Source of the DNA: Tubiluchus corallicola
Lineage: Eukaryota; Priapulida; Priapulimorpha; Priapulimorphida; Tubiluchidae
Direction of reading: 5' to 3'
Length of the DNA stretch: 62,000 nt
Assembly: GCA_030141605.1 (NCBI GenBank)
Contig: JAQGDQ010000010.1
Location: 497,501-559,500 of the forward strand
Numbering within the stretch: position 1 is the stretch's first letter; each line of letters begins with the position of its first letter. The notes beneath the pieces were generated by a model that was not told where the DNA came from, ran no database searches, and worked only from the letters and a program-made list of their open reading frames with translations. The position numbers and the translations under genes were made by a program. This document shows positions 35,078 through 46,925 of the stretch, one piece after another.

Positions 35078-35725
35078 TTGAGTTTTGAATCTGAAATAAA
35101 ACATATTTTAAGTTTTACTCAAACGTAAAATATATTTTGAGTTTGATTCCAAGATAAAATGTACTTTGAATTTGACACTGTGATAAAATATTGTAACAAC
35201 GGCGAAATGCATTTGTTTTCACCAACACCCCTGTACTGTAATGGTTCTGTCCATTACGAAGCCATTGCATACTGGTCTCTATAAATACGCTGGGATGTAA
35301 CGGTTCCGGTGGCTTAGTAAGTGCTTTTTACCATGTCAGCACCTGTTCCACTGGCATGGAGGTCACAAGAAGAGCAACTCGTAACTTATAATCGGATGAT
35401 TTTTGCTGCCCTGCGCGTTTTGTAAATTCACGCGTGCCATGAATGAACCATCGGGACTGATGGACCATGCTTATCAGCACCACCCGGTTTTGGTATAATA
35501 TATTTTGAGGTTTACGCCGAGTTTAACCGAGATAAAACACGTTTTTAGTTTAAATTTACTTCGATATGAGTTTGACTCTGAGATAAAACACATTTTAAGT
35601 TTAACTCTAAGCTACAACACGTTTTGTTGAGCTCACTCAAACATATTCGCATTCTGAGTTCGAATATAAAATAAAGCGCATTTTTTACTTTGAAGTCAAG
35701 AAAAAATTTTGATTTTAACTTTAAA
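35078..35725 (+). repeat. ~29-bp minisatellite, interrupted by an insertion
   Basis: Degenerate units of 27-30 bases built on TTTGAGTTTGA...GATAAAACA run from about 35078 to 35186 (four units) and resume at about 35509-35725. The intervening 35186-35508 is an unrelated repeat, so the array was once continuous and was split by insertion. Confidence 0.75.
35186..35508 (+). mobile_element. Repeat of the foldback family, inserted in a minisatellite
   Basis: The 5' part TTGTAACAACGGCGAAATG...CCATTACGAAGCCATTGCATA matches the core of the foldback at 16897-17090. The 3' part ends GCACCACCCGGTTTTGG like the copy at 34610-34926. AATAT flanks both sides and may be a target-site duplication. The interruption of the minisatellite gives the element boundaries to within a few bases. 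Confidence 0.7.
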
Positions 35726-37171
35726 ATCAAACAATTTAAACGTGGTGTTTTAGACATCTGTGGTTATGAGAGCCACGTTAACATGTCAACACGCTGAAAC
35801 TGTTCTGTTAAGCTACTGTCAATTACAGGGAAGAAGCTTTTGTAAAGCGTACTTCCCCATCTTCGACTCATTTTAATAGCCAGCTTAGGACAGCTCTATT
35901 TAGGACAGCTTTATCTTCCTTATAGGCAATGTGCAAAATTTGGGAATTTTATAGAATTCCTAGGCATTTCATATAACACCTATGCATTTCGAGAAAGGTG
36001 TGAAACAAACCTTTTTACTGTAGCTCTTACACACTTTACCTAGCGATTTTCAGTGATACCTTGGAACTGTAAAGTGACTTTGGTAACATTTTTCAAAGTG
36101 TAAAATGAACATAATTTGCATTGAACCCACCTTTTCTTAGATATTTTATATGTTGCCCAGGTGTTGCGCACTTAGCAGCTTAGCAACTTGGTCAACATTA
36201 TACTGACTTTTCAAGTAAACTGGCTAGTTAATTCCTTTACTAGCGACAGATGCAGCACCGCCATCTTTGATAAACCACTTAAACAGGCATTTTCCATACC
36301 TAGAAAGCCAATACCGTCTGCATATACACTATCTAAAAACGAGTGATACACAAATTGTGGCAGCTTATAAGGCTCATGGGAAACTTATGAAACGAGTTTC
36401 CAAGAGCAATACGAAAGAGCATTTCGAACCTGAAAAGAGGAAGAAAGAAGAAGAAAACTGACAACAGAGTAAGATCAAGATTCGACAAGTTTTACTGCGG
36501 TCCTACATGTTTCTGAATATTTCATGCAGAAAATACTCTCCTGTGACACCAAACCTCACCACATAAATAAAAAAAGCCAATGTATAAATAAAAGAACTTA
36601 TTTACCACACAAACTTTCTAACACGGTGAAACGTGGCTTACTAAAACGTCACTATAATAAAATTGGAATTATACAAAACAGGAAAAGTATGTCCAAAACA
36701 GCTGACAATTTATATTAATTAAAACTTATTCAGCATTCTATAAAATGCTTAGAAAAAGCACATCCAAAATCTAAGAATTATACAGAATATCAATGAATAT
36801 CTAAGAATATCAATGATTTTTTGCTTACGGTGCACACAGTTTTAACATTTTGTCTGTAACTTTCAGCTGATGAAGCCCGTTAGGGCGAAAGCTCCTGCAA
36901 GGAAAAAACAAACAGTCTGTTGTGAGACTGTACTATAATGAGAATGTGTGACCAATCATTTCTAGATAACATTGTTACATGTTAATTTGCAAGAAATTGT
37001 ACAGCTTATAGATTTTAGCAGAAATACTTGGCCCATTAATCCTTTCTACTATCGTTACATTGTTTTATTACTAATCGTGTAAATTACCTTGATTGATAAC
37101 ACTTTTTGTGAATTAGTTAGGTAAAGTGTATATACTTAATATACTACTTATATATTCGAAATAAAATGATG
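35726..37171. other. Unassigned DNA, with a weak hammerhead-like word
   Basis: No gene recognised. At 36867-36891 CTGATGA, an AGCCC-GTTA-GGGC hairpin and GAAA follow one another as in a hammerhead core. There is one extra A before the hairpin, and I could not fold stems I and III, so it is not called separately. Frames at 36267-36718 have no recognised similarity. Confidence 0.4.
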
Positions 37172-37267
37172 TTAACAATAATAATAATAATAATAACAAC
37201 AACCACAACCACAACCACAACAACCACAACAACCACAACCACCACAACCACAACCACAACCACAACC

Positions 37268-37319
<52 letters not shown>

Positions 37320-37412
37320 ACACAACAACCACAACAACAACCACAACCACAACCACAACCACCACCACCACCACCACCACCACCACCACAACCACAACCA
37401 CAACAACAACGG
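37172..37412 (+). repeat. (AAC)n/(ACC)n compound microsatellite
   Basis: ATA units pass into mixed AAC and ACC units, with a pure AAC run at about 37270-37318 and a pure ACC run at about 37360-37388. It yields poly-Thr on the plus strand and poly-Val, Cys, Leu/Trp on the minus strand in all frames, none of them genes. Confidence 0.97.
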
Positions 37413-38826
37413 TCATTCAACATTTTGACATTTAGTTAAAGAAAAACCGGACGATTGTGTAAACATTAGTTCAGAAAAAAGAATGCTCTAAATATTGAAA
37501 ACTACAATTGTTTTTTTAAATCAAAGTTCATGTTAAATAATAATTACCTCGGATACTCAAATTTTGTTAAACTTTCAAAGCTACGCGCGACTCAGTAAAT
37601 CTACTAGAATTGGTGCCTTTTTGTCATATGCGTGTGGCCGACAAATAGAAGGCGGTATCGTGATAACCATGATCATGAACTGCAGTGTTAGTTTCTGACG
37701 TACAGCCCATTTTCGTGACATCACGCGTTTAAGCAGTACTGTAACGCTTACGCAAACGTGCAAGGGAGACGTTTTGCACAAACTGTGGTTAGTTTCTGAC
37801 GTAAGCACTTGCTGTGATCGGTTGCCGTTAATTAACTTGCTTAGCTAATTATTCAAATATAAGAAACATTTGCTAACTTTTATAGGCAAGAAAATGTACA
37901 TTTTGGAAAGTAAATTAAAATGAGATTGAATCAAAACAATCGTCCGGTTTTCCTTTAAATTTATTGTTCTGCTAAACCTCATTAGTTCAAAAATTCATCG
38001 TAGTTTTCGCAGTTATGAATTGCTGAACTTATTGTGACTGTCAAATAAAGAAATAAAAAATAAATTAAATTAAATTACGTAACATGATATTTGACATATA
38101 AAATTCCTTCAGCAACACTGTATTGTACAAAACGGCATTGCGAGTTTGTAGTAAAATAACTCTTATCACTGAATTTCTGATTAGTCCTTGATAATAGAAC
38201 CTTGACGAATTTTCATTGAAAACCAGTCGGGCTTAGGTTCTACTAACTAAAGTTCGAATAGATAGTCTGTTTGGAAAGACTTGGAGGAATAGGTCATTTT
38301 AAAAGGACACTCTGGGACGAGCTCGATCGAAACACAACGCCTTTTTTATCCGTCACTTGACAACTGTCACCATTGCTATCATCTTTAGTTATAATCTCCA
38401 GCGATCTTTCACGATTATGAAGCCGGCTACTTTCTTTTGCCTCAGGCACTCGAGAACAGACCACCTGCCCAGCCAGGGCGCTTAATTAAAATCGGCATAT
38501 GATGGCTCCTCAGAGAAAACCAAAGGTTTTTCTCCCGCTAATTGTACGAGAAAACATGGTTTTCAACAAAGCTTGGGTAATTAATGTGCAAATCGGGTAA
38601 ACTTTCCTCTACATTTTCATTAACTTGTGGCTGTTAAAAATTCACTTCACGAAGCGCTGGATATAATCGCTGCCGTCTTGTAAAGGGCAATTAGATAGAT
38701 CCGTGGGGACTATAATACCGTGCAGACTTTTAATCATCTTGTAAGAGCCTCACACTGCTAAACATTTTATTATGATAGGACAAGATCACAAAAAAATGTG
38801 AAAAGATATATAAGCAGTCTCTCTAC
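37413..38826. other. Unassigned DNA with a possible LINE tail
   Basis: No gene. At 38038-38078 CTGTCAAATAAAGAAATAAA followed by TAAATTAAATTAAATTA resembles the AT-rich, repeat-ended 3' terminus of a non-LTR element, without any coding remnant. The rest is unassigned. Confidence 0.4.
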
Positions 38827-38915
38827 GTAAGCTAGCTTCCTGTAAGCTAGCTGTCTATAAAATCTAACAACACCGTTATGTAAGCTAGCTCTTTAAAATC
38901 TAACAACACCGTTAT
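38827..38915 (+). repeat. Short tandem duplication around GTAAGCTAGC
   Basis: GTAAGCTAGC occurs at about 38827, 38842 and 38880. The last two begin 36-38 base units sharing AAAATCTAACAACACCGTTAT. The core GCTAGC is palindromic. Confidence 0.8.
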
Positions 38916-38937
38916 ATAATTTCTCAAAAGTTATAAT

Positions 38938-39212
38938 CTTCATCATCATCACTATTATTAGATAGGTATCACCGCCTTGTGATATCCCAGTCATCACCTA
39001 TGATTGACTTTGTTATTGTTATTTGTTATTATTCCTTCATCATTAATAAACACCACCATTTAATTGTAATTAATGACAATAACATTATCATCGTCATCAT
39101 CATCATCACCATCGCCATCACACCACCAACACCACCAACGCCATTATCACGATCGTCATCACCACTACCACTACTATCATTAGCGATATCGTCATCATAG
39201 TCATTATTAGTA
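38938..39212 (+). repeat. Degenerate (ATC/ACC)n trinucleotide tract
   Basis: Broken runs of CATCATCAT, CACCACCAAC and CATTATCATCGTCATC across about 270 bases, densest at 39085-39205. The frame at 38979-39200 is a by-product. Confidence 0.85.
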
Positions 39213-39689
39213 ATTTTCTGTTATTTCTTTTCTTTTCTCACTTCTTCCTGAAATGAATGACAGTTAATCTTGCATTAAACTCATGTAACTAACACTTGAT
39301 TAGCACAAAATAAGCGTGAGTGGCGGTCAGTGATAAAGAGGCGTATAAAAAGGGATTAATTTAAAGAAACTGAGAGATAGCCTTTTGCAATTGCAAACAG
39401 TGTTCTATCCATCTGCATCCAGTTGCAGGAAACCAGGTTAATCCTGCTAAATTACCGAAGCTGCCACTGTAGCCGGTTTCTAATTCAAGCAATCTAGGTC
39501 TATTTCATTGGGCATTACAGCCTGAATGCCATCCTAGATAGAAGAGACCTAACGGAAAGTACCCGAGCATCTCAAATATAGACGGACAAAAGCGCCTGGC
39601 CAGCGAATTGAATCCTCACTCTAATAGACACACGGAGTAGAAGGGATGAGATTACAAGATCAACAGCATGGAACCTACTATAACACATA

Positions 39690-39790
39690 AACCCCTTTAC
39701 TGGCTTCCCCAGCGTAAGTGACAGCGCGTATTGAGCATTAAAACTTAATCCGGTATTTGTAAGCACATTTTACATTGAGCTCCATTGCAG
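39690..39790 (+). mobile_element. Faint LINE reverse-transcriptase trace
   Basis: The plus strand reads THKPLYWLPQRK, then an interrupted LSIKT. This recalls the ITPVL..LHWLPV..RI.FKILLLTYK segment near the C-terminus of CR1/Jockey-like reverse transcriptases. Stops and a missing arginine make this a decayed trace at best. Confidence 0.3.
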
Positions 39791-40123
39791 GTCAGGCAGA
39801 ACGCTGATTATGTCATATATACTTCCTAGTTACCTTACTTTTCTAGTGTTTTTCTGCATCTTATTTTGTTAGAAATTATGGGCTCTAGAAAGAGGATCTG
39901 GTATCACAGATATATAAAAACATCGCCGTTAATGAAATTAAGAGAAAGCGCGACAAAAAGATGAAAAACGAGCGTGAGTTGGACGAACAGTTCGAAATAA
40001 AATTTCAATTACTTACTTACTGAGTAAGAGTAAGAAGTTAGAAAAAGGAAAGCGACGGAATAAAAAAGGATAAACGAGGAAGATGAAATGGCAAAGAAGA
40101 GGAGAAGAAAGTCATGAAAATGG

Positions 40124-40540
40124 CTAGCTTTGAAAGTCATGCAAATGGAAATGAAAATTCTTAATTTAAAAAGTTTGCGCCAATTGGTTAAATGTCGCTA
40201 ATTCGCTATCCCAGCGTGCTCCAGAAAACGTCATCTGCTCACCAAAAAACGTATTATTAATCCTACTGACAAGTTAGCGGGCGTGTGCGCTTTGATTACC
40301 TTTTCGAACTTTACGTGAATGTTGTCTAAACTTGTTTCAATTTCTTATTGAACGACTGGCCGTTAAAATGGTTGCGACTAACTGTCAGTCCGGAAATTTA
40401 AATTTACAAATTTTCAAATTATTGCTAATTGCGTTATTGCTAATACAAGCTCTGTATGCAGCCAGACTGTAGGCAACTAATACCAAATTTCAAAATGATT
40501 TTGTAGCTTTTTGAATGAATTCTGTTTTCTTGTCTTTTAG
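40124..40540 (+). mobile_element. TTAA-family mini-element, copy E (5' end lost)
   Basis: Shares with the other copies the TTGAAAGTC...AATTTAAAA..GTT(T/C)GCGCCAAT(T/A)GG block, the GACTGGCCGTTAAAATGGTTGCG region and the end TTTTCTTGTCTTTTAG. The first ~50 bases with the TTAAAGGGG terminus are missing and the 3' TTAA is mutated to TTAG, so this is an older copy. Confidence 0.7.
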
Positions 40541-41074
40541 TTTCTGTATGAAAATGAATTCAGAATAATAAGCCAAAAGGACATGAAAAGAAAACAGTTC
40601 CATTATGTGAAACAGATAAACAAAGAAGTCAGAAATAGAAATTGACAAAGTAAGGCAAACTCAGATTTCAAATGTAAAAACCCTAGTCTTAAGATCTCTA
40701 TGCTTATTATATCATTCACTGTAAAATGTCAAACTGTCGGAGTTTTTCTTACCGCAGCGAGAACAATGGAGGGAAATGGCAGGCCTTCGAGGAACGTCAT
40801 ATGTCTCATAAACTCATCAAGAGATAGCTAAAAGCTTTTCACAATAACCCATTGTATGTAATGAGCGATACACAAGTCGCAGTTATTCTATTTCTTCTGC
40901 TCTGGCGATTAAATGCTCGCTTGAATCTCTCTAATTATTTGCAGTATCAAAATAGCTCGCTGCGCATTGTAGTAGAATAAGAACACGCAACGTGCAAGTT
41001 TGATGACGTCAGTAATATCGTTACTTCCGCCAACAATTTATCAATTACTTAGGCCATAGGCATTTACAGGCAAC

Positions 41075-41345
41075 GTCCATACAATTTTGTTGTACTTTAC
41101 AGACCACCGCAAGCAAATTATGAATTATCAGTTAAACTATTTGAATGTCTGTTATACCTTGCAAATGTTAATGGCCAGTTGTCCTCCTGGATGATTTTAA
41201 TCTTCCTGAAATTAAGTGGCATCCATTCATTGTTTTCCAGAATAATCTTCGCTTTATATCTCTTTTTTGATTTCGTAATTGAACAAGGTATAGAACAACT
41301 AGTCACGTCTCTAACAGGAGACTGTTATTAAACTGAACTTTGAGA
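41075..41345 (+). mobile_element. LINE remnant, AP-type endonuclease domain
   Basis: The plus strand encodes VVLYRPPQANYEL, then ECLLYLANVNGQL, then after a frameshift DFNLPEIKWHP, and after further frame changes FDFVIEQGIEQLVTSLTGD. These are consecutive landmarks of the apurinic-type endonuclease of CR1/Jockey-like LINEs (YRPP, GDFNLP.I.W, F..F....GL.QLV..PT). GDFN is DDFN or broken here, and at least two frameshifts are needed, so it is inactive. A linker-region remnant of a similar element lies at 43205-43590, perhaps part of the same insertion. Confidence 0.75.
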
Positions 41346-43204
41346 ATGCTGATTGAGATGGTTTGGCCCGCGGCCTAAAAAAATGTAAATTGAAGTAATG
41401 TATTTACGAACTGTAATTCCGTGTTACACTATTGGGAACTTCTTAAAGAACTATCTGCCAACATACAGAAACAAGCGCGTAGCAGAATTGCTACTGCCCA
41501 TTTAAAAACAATTATGATTCGTGAACATAACCTTTAAAATTGTCTTAAAAAGCGTAAAAAGCAAGATATTCAATGATTCAATGTATCTTAAAGATGAGTA
41601 CAGTATCTGTAATGAATTTTAAAGAATAATAAGAAGAATTCATCTCCGTCTCCATAGAAAGAAAAATAGTCTAGAAAAAATTGTGATGCTACAATTTTTT
41701 AATTTAGCTACTTTAAAAGCTACTTCAGATTACATCTGCGAAGGATGCCTCTGACATTGGGGATAAATTAAGGTTGAGCTAGAATTTACACAAACAATAG
41801 ATACCTCTACGTCGTCTCTCAAAGCGCACATGATGTGCATTCGTGTAACAGATCCTATCATATATATTTTCATTACCTTCCTTATCCTGCTTTTTATGTT
41901 CTAAAGCTAGTTGAAGAAATATTTGTATTCTTGCTTTACTTTTGATCAAACTGAACTCATGAACTTTTAGGGCAACTTTTGGGAAAAAGTTGTACCCAAA
42001 ATTATGATCCGAAATCCCGTGTATCTCGTTTCAGTGCTGTAGATTTATTCAACCTAACGGTAACTGTATGTAACACGAATAGTTTTTGTTAGTACAACTG
42101 AGTTTTTACAAACGGCAGAAACGGTACCAAACAAAAAGGATAATGACGGCGTTGGAAGCAAAAACACAACCAGTAGCAGCAGTGACGTGACAACAGCAAT
42201 AACCTACAGCAATGGGGACGACAATAACGTGAATTCTACATTTTGCAGCATATGTTGCTCCGTTCCCTTTGTCTAATAACATTTTTATTAGAAGTCCAAT
42301 TGTTACTCCGATAGCAGAAGTGTTTTCTTGTCTGACATTGAAATTTATCTCTGACAGCGTCAGCATTAAATTGGCAAGATATAGTCATCTTCTCGATTTT
42401 ATAAATGCGAGCCAGATCATTTCAGCCAACGCAAAAGCTCTCGAACGACTTAGGAAGCTTTACGTGCAGTTATAATGACAGCAAGATCGAACTTTGCTTC
42501 CTTTCAATGTTAACATTGGAAAGAGGCTTTTCAATACCGTTTCAGCAATGCTACGAACAATATTAGAGGTACTTGAAGGCAGAGATTTTCCGAGCAATTT
42601 GTCACCTGCTAAAGAGAGCGTCGTTGTTATTTAACACCTCCACTTATGTCATTTTGCTCGTTTGCTCGTCCTGATTACGGCTTGTGTAACTCTAATCAGG
42701 ATAGAATTCCAGGTGCTGACAGAAATTTTACGTCCGTCCGATTAGTATTAGCCTGTGTACTGCTTGGTGTGTTAAACAATAAAAGTGAAAATGCAACTCA
42801 CAAACAACGTATGACAGGTTTGTATACCCTGGCGTTGGAAGCTGCGGGATTTGAAGTCTTGATTAAAATTAAAATTAATAAAATTTTTAGGGATATGTTA
42901 AAATAAACACCCGCTCCCTGAACATTGGCGAGAATTTCTCAGTCTTAAGATGATGACCAAGGTGATTCAAGAGGAAAATAAATAACCGTACTTTTTTTGC
43001 TTATACTTTTACTTTATACTTTTACAGTTTATACTTTTAAAAGAAGCAAATACATTTATACAATTCTTTAAAAATAAAAAAAACCTGACTATTGTATCTA
43101 ATTGAATTTCCCTGCTTGATGCTAGATTTGTACACTATAGGTCGTCGTCACGACATCCAATCACTTCGCCAGTGGTACATTTTGCCAATACACATTTTGC
43201 CAGT
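41346..43204. other. Unassigned DNA between two LINE fragments
   Basis: The plus frames at 42269-42475 and 42646-42906 are compositionally protein-like but match nothing I can name. They sit between LINE endonuclease and linker remnants and might be eroded element sequence. No RNA gene seen. Confidence 0.35.
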
Positions 43205-43590
43205 AAGATCATGTATCTAAACTTAGTCAACTTGATGTACGCACGTGCTAAGCGAAACATAGTAAAAAGGACAAAAGGCCATTTTAATAGTCGGGACAGG
43301 TGGTCAAATTTACTGGAGCAAGGTGACGAAAAAAATATGGAAACCATTAACTGGAAAGACGATGCGGCGAATAAACGAATTAATGAACGTCCCTCTGACA
43401 ATGAGTTTAAACTACATTTTGAACAGTTGTTTAATTGAAACATAGATGTATTGATTTAATGACAGTGGCAAACAATTATAAATGTGTACGCACCTATCTT
43501 AGACAGCCCATTTAGTACGAAAGAAGTGATTAACGTGATGGCATGCAAACCACTTTGTTTAAGTACCTAAATGACGAGTGACATAATGTT
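43205..43590 (+). mobile_element. LINE remnant, linker between endonuclease and reverse transcriptase
   Basis: The plus frame reads RAKRNIVKRTKGHF, WSNLLEQGDEKNMETINWK and RPSDNEFKLHFEQLFN, a spacer typical of CR1/RTE-like LINEs (…W..INWKG.....PSD.EF..HFE.LLN). After an in-frame stop it continues with VYAPILDSPFSTKEVINVM and MACKPL, the P.LD..I...EV......K start of the reverse-transcriptase domain. Catalytic motifs are not present. It ends where a Tc1-type transposase fragment begins. Confidence 0.7.
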
Positions 43591-43616
43591 GTACTATTTA
43601 TTTTAAACGAAGTTTT

Positions 43617-43890
43617 TATCAAAGTCAAAGTCAAGGTTACAGCAGCGGATTGGCCTGGAAGCAGTACAGACAGTATTGAAAATTTGTGGAAAACTGTAAA
43701 TTATAAAGTTGCAGCAAAACAGCCATCAAATGGAAAAGCATTAAAAGAAGCGATTAAGGATACTTTTGATGAAGGAAGTCTCCACTGACAGGTGTTGCTA
43801 TTTGATTAACAGTGCGCCCAGAGATACACAAGCAGTCATCAAAAGCACGAGGTTACACAAAATGTTGAAATTTTGTGATATTTTAATAGT
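43617..43890 (+). mobile_element. Tc1/mariner transposase C-terminal remnant
   Basis: The plus strand encodes AADWPGSSTDSIENLWKTV and KALKEAIKDTFDEGSLH, a stop, then in a shifted frame NSAPRDTQAVIKSTRLHKM. This is the C-terminal third of a Tc1-type transposase: DWP.QSPDLNPIENLW, a helical segment, and L..SMPRR..AVI...G. The aspartate of SPDLNP, part of the DDE/D triad, appears in the S-T-D word, but residues around it are lost. The N-terminal DNA-binding half and the inverted repeats were not found. It abuts the LINE remnant at 43205-43590. Confidence 0.75.
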
Positions 43891-45478
43891 TTTGCAGAAA
43901 GTCTACTTCAGGTATGTAATTTATATGCTTATCAATAAAATAGTCAAAACGTTTTTCTATAAATATAAATTGGAAGGCTGTCTTGAACTTTTGTTAACAA
44001 CTGTATGTTGAGAAAAGACGGTATTTTTGACATTTACAGCAAACTTAATTTAAGCAATCGAAACGAGATAATTACTAATCACATTTATTTATAAATGGAA
44101 AACATGAAAAAATAAGTGAGGCTAGCGTGTCAAACGTGACACAAACATTACTGGAGGTTGGATTTGATTAATACTATAATAGAGCGTGATAGCTATTATT
44201 ATTACAGCTGCTAAATTTCTTGCCAACCTTTATGCCAGACTAAATGTGTTTTTACGAATGTAGTATTCTGGAAGATGGCTTTTCATATCCAATACTCAAT
44301 TGATATCTACAAGAAAATACAATGTTCTGTGTTAGGTTTGCTAAATGACAACCTGCCTTACCTACAATTAGTAATCTGGTTCAATCCTCCATGGACAAAC
44401 ATCCCAGTAGCTTTTGATTGACAAACCTTAATTTCTGTAATTTTAAGAGCAGAAACTTGCTTTAGAAGTCATGCATGCGTTCTTATAGTTTTAATAGGCT
44501 AAGAACTACCTGGCTCGGTGGCTTCCAGGTTAGTTATTGGTCTGAAGGGGGCTTGCAGCCCGCTCACCCTCTCTCACAACGGATCAAATATAATAATGTG
44601 GAAGGGTGGCATAACTCTCCGTTGGTAATTCTTTTGCTCTTTGTTGAAGGGTAGAGACAAGTGTCAATTTTCTAGACTCTACAAAAATGGTTGGCATAAT
44701 AATGTGATATTAATAATAATATTTTCCTGAACAATGCACTGCGCTCATAACTCGTTACAATGAAATACAAATAAGGTTAAAAACAGAAAAGCTGGTCAAT
44801 AGATTGAACTAGCCTGGAAAATAACATATCACGTTAAGCTAGGCGTTAAAAATATTTGGAACAGGTCATGTAGCTTTTTATTAGCTGGCTCAAGTAATTG
44901 TTGTTCGCGATTACGTCGTTGGGCTCAATAAGTAGGTTTTTTTAATTTATTTAGTCTTCTCTCTGCATCTGATGACCCAAACCATCTTGACCTACATAAA
45001 CTGCTAATCGGGTAACCCTGGCGGCGAACATCCCCAGCAGCAAAATTCGATAAATTTATATGTCTGGTGATGACAAGTCAGAAGATTAGCGTGTAATCTA
45101 GCTCTTGCTTGAAAAACGTTGCTGGCTATATTATAGTTATCTGACGACAATTCCCGAATAAGATATCAAGTGAAAATACCACCTAATCTAGCTTCGAAGT
45201 TTGCCTTAGAAATATGAACAAAATGACCATTTGAACAAACGAAGGCAAATTCATCTTGAAGGCTTATAAATTACACAACTTAGGACGGTTCGCGCACTTT
45301 TGATCAATTGGTGCTTGCTGGGCTGCTTTCTATAAGGTACGGCATTGCAAGCATTAACAGCCACAGCAGAGACTGTCAGAGTAACTTTAGTGTTTAATGG
45401 CCATCTTTTCTCTGCCAAGCTTAAGTTCTTAACCACAAAATTGTTAATTAAATTAAACGTAACTAGATTTGTATTTTT
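43891..45478. other. Unassigned DNA with a possible SINE at 44500-44725
   Basis: No gene recognised. The stretch from GGCTCGGTGGCTTCCAGG (about 44512) to a TATTAATAATAATATT end (about 44722) has SINE-like length and tail, but I could not define box A and box B or find a second copy. Confidence 0.3.
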
Positions 45479-45680
45479 TATAATAATAATAATTTCGTAT
45501 AGGACATAGTCCAGTGATAATACCTTAAGTAACTCAGTACTTACTTCCAAGGTGCCCCTTGTTATTATTACCCGCATGTTACTTCGATAAACCCCCGTGC
45601 ACCATTATTTAAGTCTTTGGTATGACTCGGTCCTTTGAGTTGAACCCGCGAGAACGCTACCATTGAGCTACCCGGTAAAA
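45479..45680 (-). mobile_element. tRNA-headed SINE, family 1
   Basis: On the minus strand: box A-like GGTAGCTCAATGGTAGCG, box B-like GGGTTCAACTC with little between them (the anticodon arm is largely deleted), then GAGTCATACCAAAGACTTAAA, the body word shared with the SINE at 1357-1613. It ends in ATTATTATTATT at about 45479. The protein frame at 45251-45577 crosses this element and is therefore not a gene. Confidence 0.7.
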
Positions 45681-46696
45681 TGAAAAGTTCTATAAAATAC
45701 GCATTTGTACTAAAAAAATATTTAAGATATAAAGATTATTTGACGTCTTCGCCTCAAAACCTTTTAATTACAGTCTTAGCACCTATAGTAAGAAAACCAA
45801 GAGAAGTCACACTGCAGCAGACATTCTTGCCTCGGCCTGTAAAATGCATTGCATCAGTCTGCTTTTTGTTGCCGCTTTTAGTCTTATAAAGCGCTAGGGC
45901 CTTCGGTAGTGAATCCGCGTATTAGAAACTGCATTAGAATGGGTAATAGATGTCAGAGAAACTGTCAATCTAAATTACTTGGAGTTATTTTGACAAGTAG
46001 ACGAAAACGCTGAATAGGCGCATTAGCAAAAATAAAGGAGCAACGTTTCAGTAAAGCGTGTTTTATTTATTAGAGCCCAATTAATTCGTCTCTGAAAACT
46101 CAGTTACCGAAAATTAGAAAATTTTCCATAACACCATAAAGCAGCAATGAACAGCCGATTAAGATGTATTAGAAATCCTTTGCTAAAACGTCAAAAAATG
46201 TACAAATCTCGACCAAATTAATCCATTATCTTTGCGATTACGCTTGTGTGACGGTGTCACTACTATTTAGAAAACATGTCAGGATTAGTTTCGCTAAATC
46301 TCAGAAAGAGAAATAAAGCACAGTTCACACCTGTCGAAATCCGCTCAATAATTTCGGCCTAAGCAAATTGGTACGATGCGTGAAAACTTCTAAATATATG
46401 ATGATTGCGTACTCTTCTAATTCAAATATTTTGTAAGTGTTTTAAAGAACAAGCAACGAAAACGAAGAAAGGGAAACACCATTTCACTTGTTAATAATAA
46501 TAAGTTGTGCACAACGAGCGATATTGCTCAATTATACGAGAGGGAATAAGAGACCGGTCAAATACTTAACTTAATTAAGCTCGGTGGGCGCAACCGCCAC
46601 ATAATGTCGAGACCTAAAATGCATGAAAATACGTGAAAGTATACGATTCCATTAAGATGAACGTCCGTCCACCTTGCCAGACCAAATCTAGAATGT
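45681..46696. other. Unassigned DNA
   Basis: No recognised exon, RNA gene or transposon protein; the 69-codon frame at 45680-45889 has no identifiable similarity. Confidence 0.5.
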
Positions 46697-46925
46697 TAGG
46701 CAAAATTTTTAGGTGTATATAAATGCAGCAAAACTTTTGCGAATCGACCAATCAGAAGGTAGAATTCAGTATAATGTCTTGGGCCACATTCAGGTTATAA
46801 CTAAGCTCTACAGTACAGGTAATTTAACATCAATTTTCCATACAGTAAAAGGACAGGGCCAGGTAAATGTAACATCGTCTCAGCTAAGAAGCAAATAAGC
46901 GCTTTCTTTACATTTTACATGTTTA
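46697..46925 (-). repeat. Interspersed ~220-bp repeat, copy 1
   Basis: The reverse complement aligns along its whole length with 59936-60145. Shared words include CTGGCCCTGTCCT, GTTAAATTACCTGTACTG, TAGAGCTTAGTT, CAAGACATTAT and TCTACCTTCTGATTGGTCG. The two copies are in opposite orientation. No inverted termini, tRNA head or coding frame is visible, so the class is unknown. Confidence 0.85.

Noticed and set aside
37113-37435. Poly-Thr, poly-Val, poly-Cys and Leu/Trp frames
   Set aside because: Products of the AAC/ACC microsatellite in different frames.
42269-42906. Two plus-strand frames (68 and 86 codons) considered as exons of one gene
   Set aside because: No consistent splice sites between them and no similarity I could name; they lie between LINE fragments.
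45251-45577. 108-codon minus-strand frame
   Set aside because: It crosses a tRNA-headed SINE (45479-45680) including its ATT tail, so the frame is accidental.
46713-46898. 61-codon plus-strand frame
   Set aside because: Lies wholly within an interspersed repeat (also at 59936-60145) in which the frame is not preserved.
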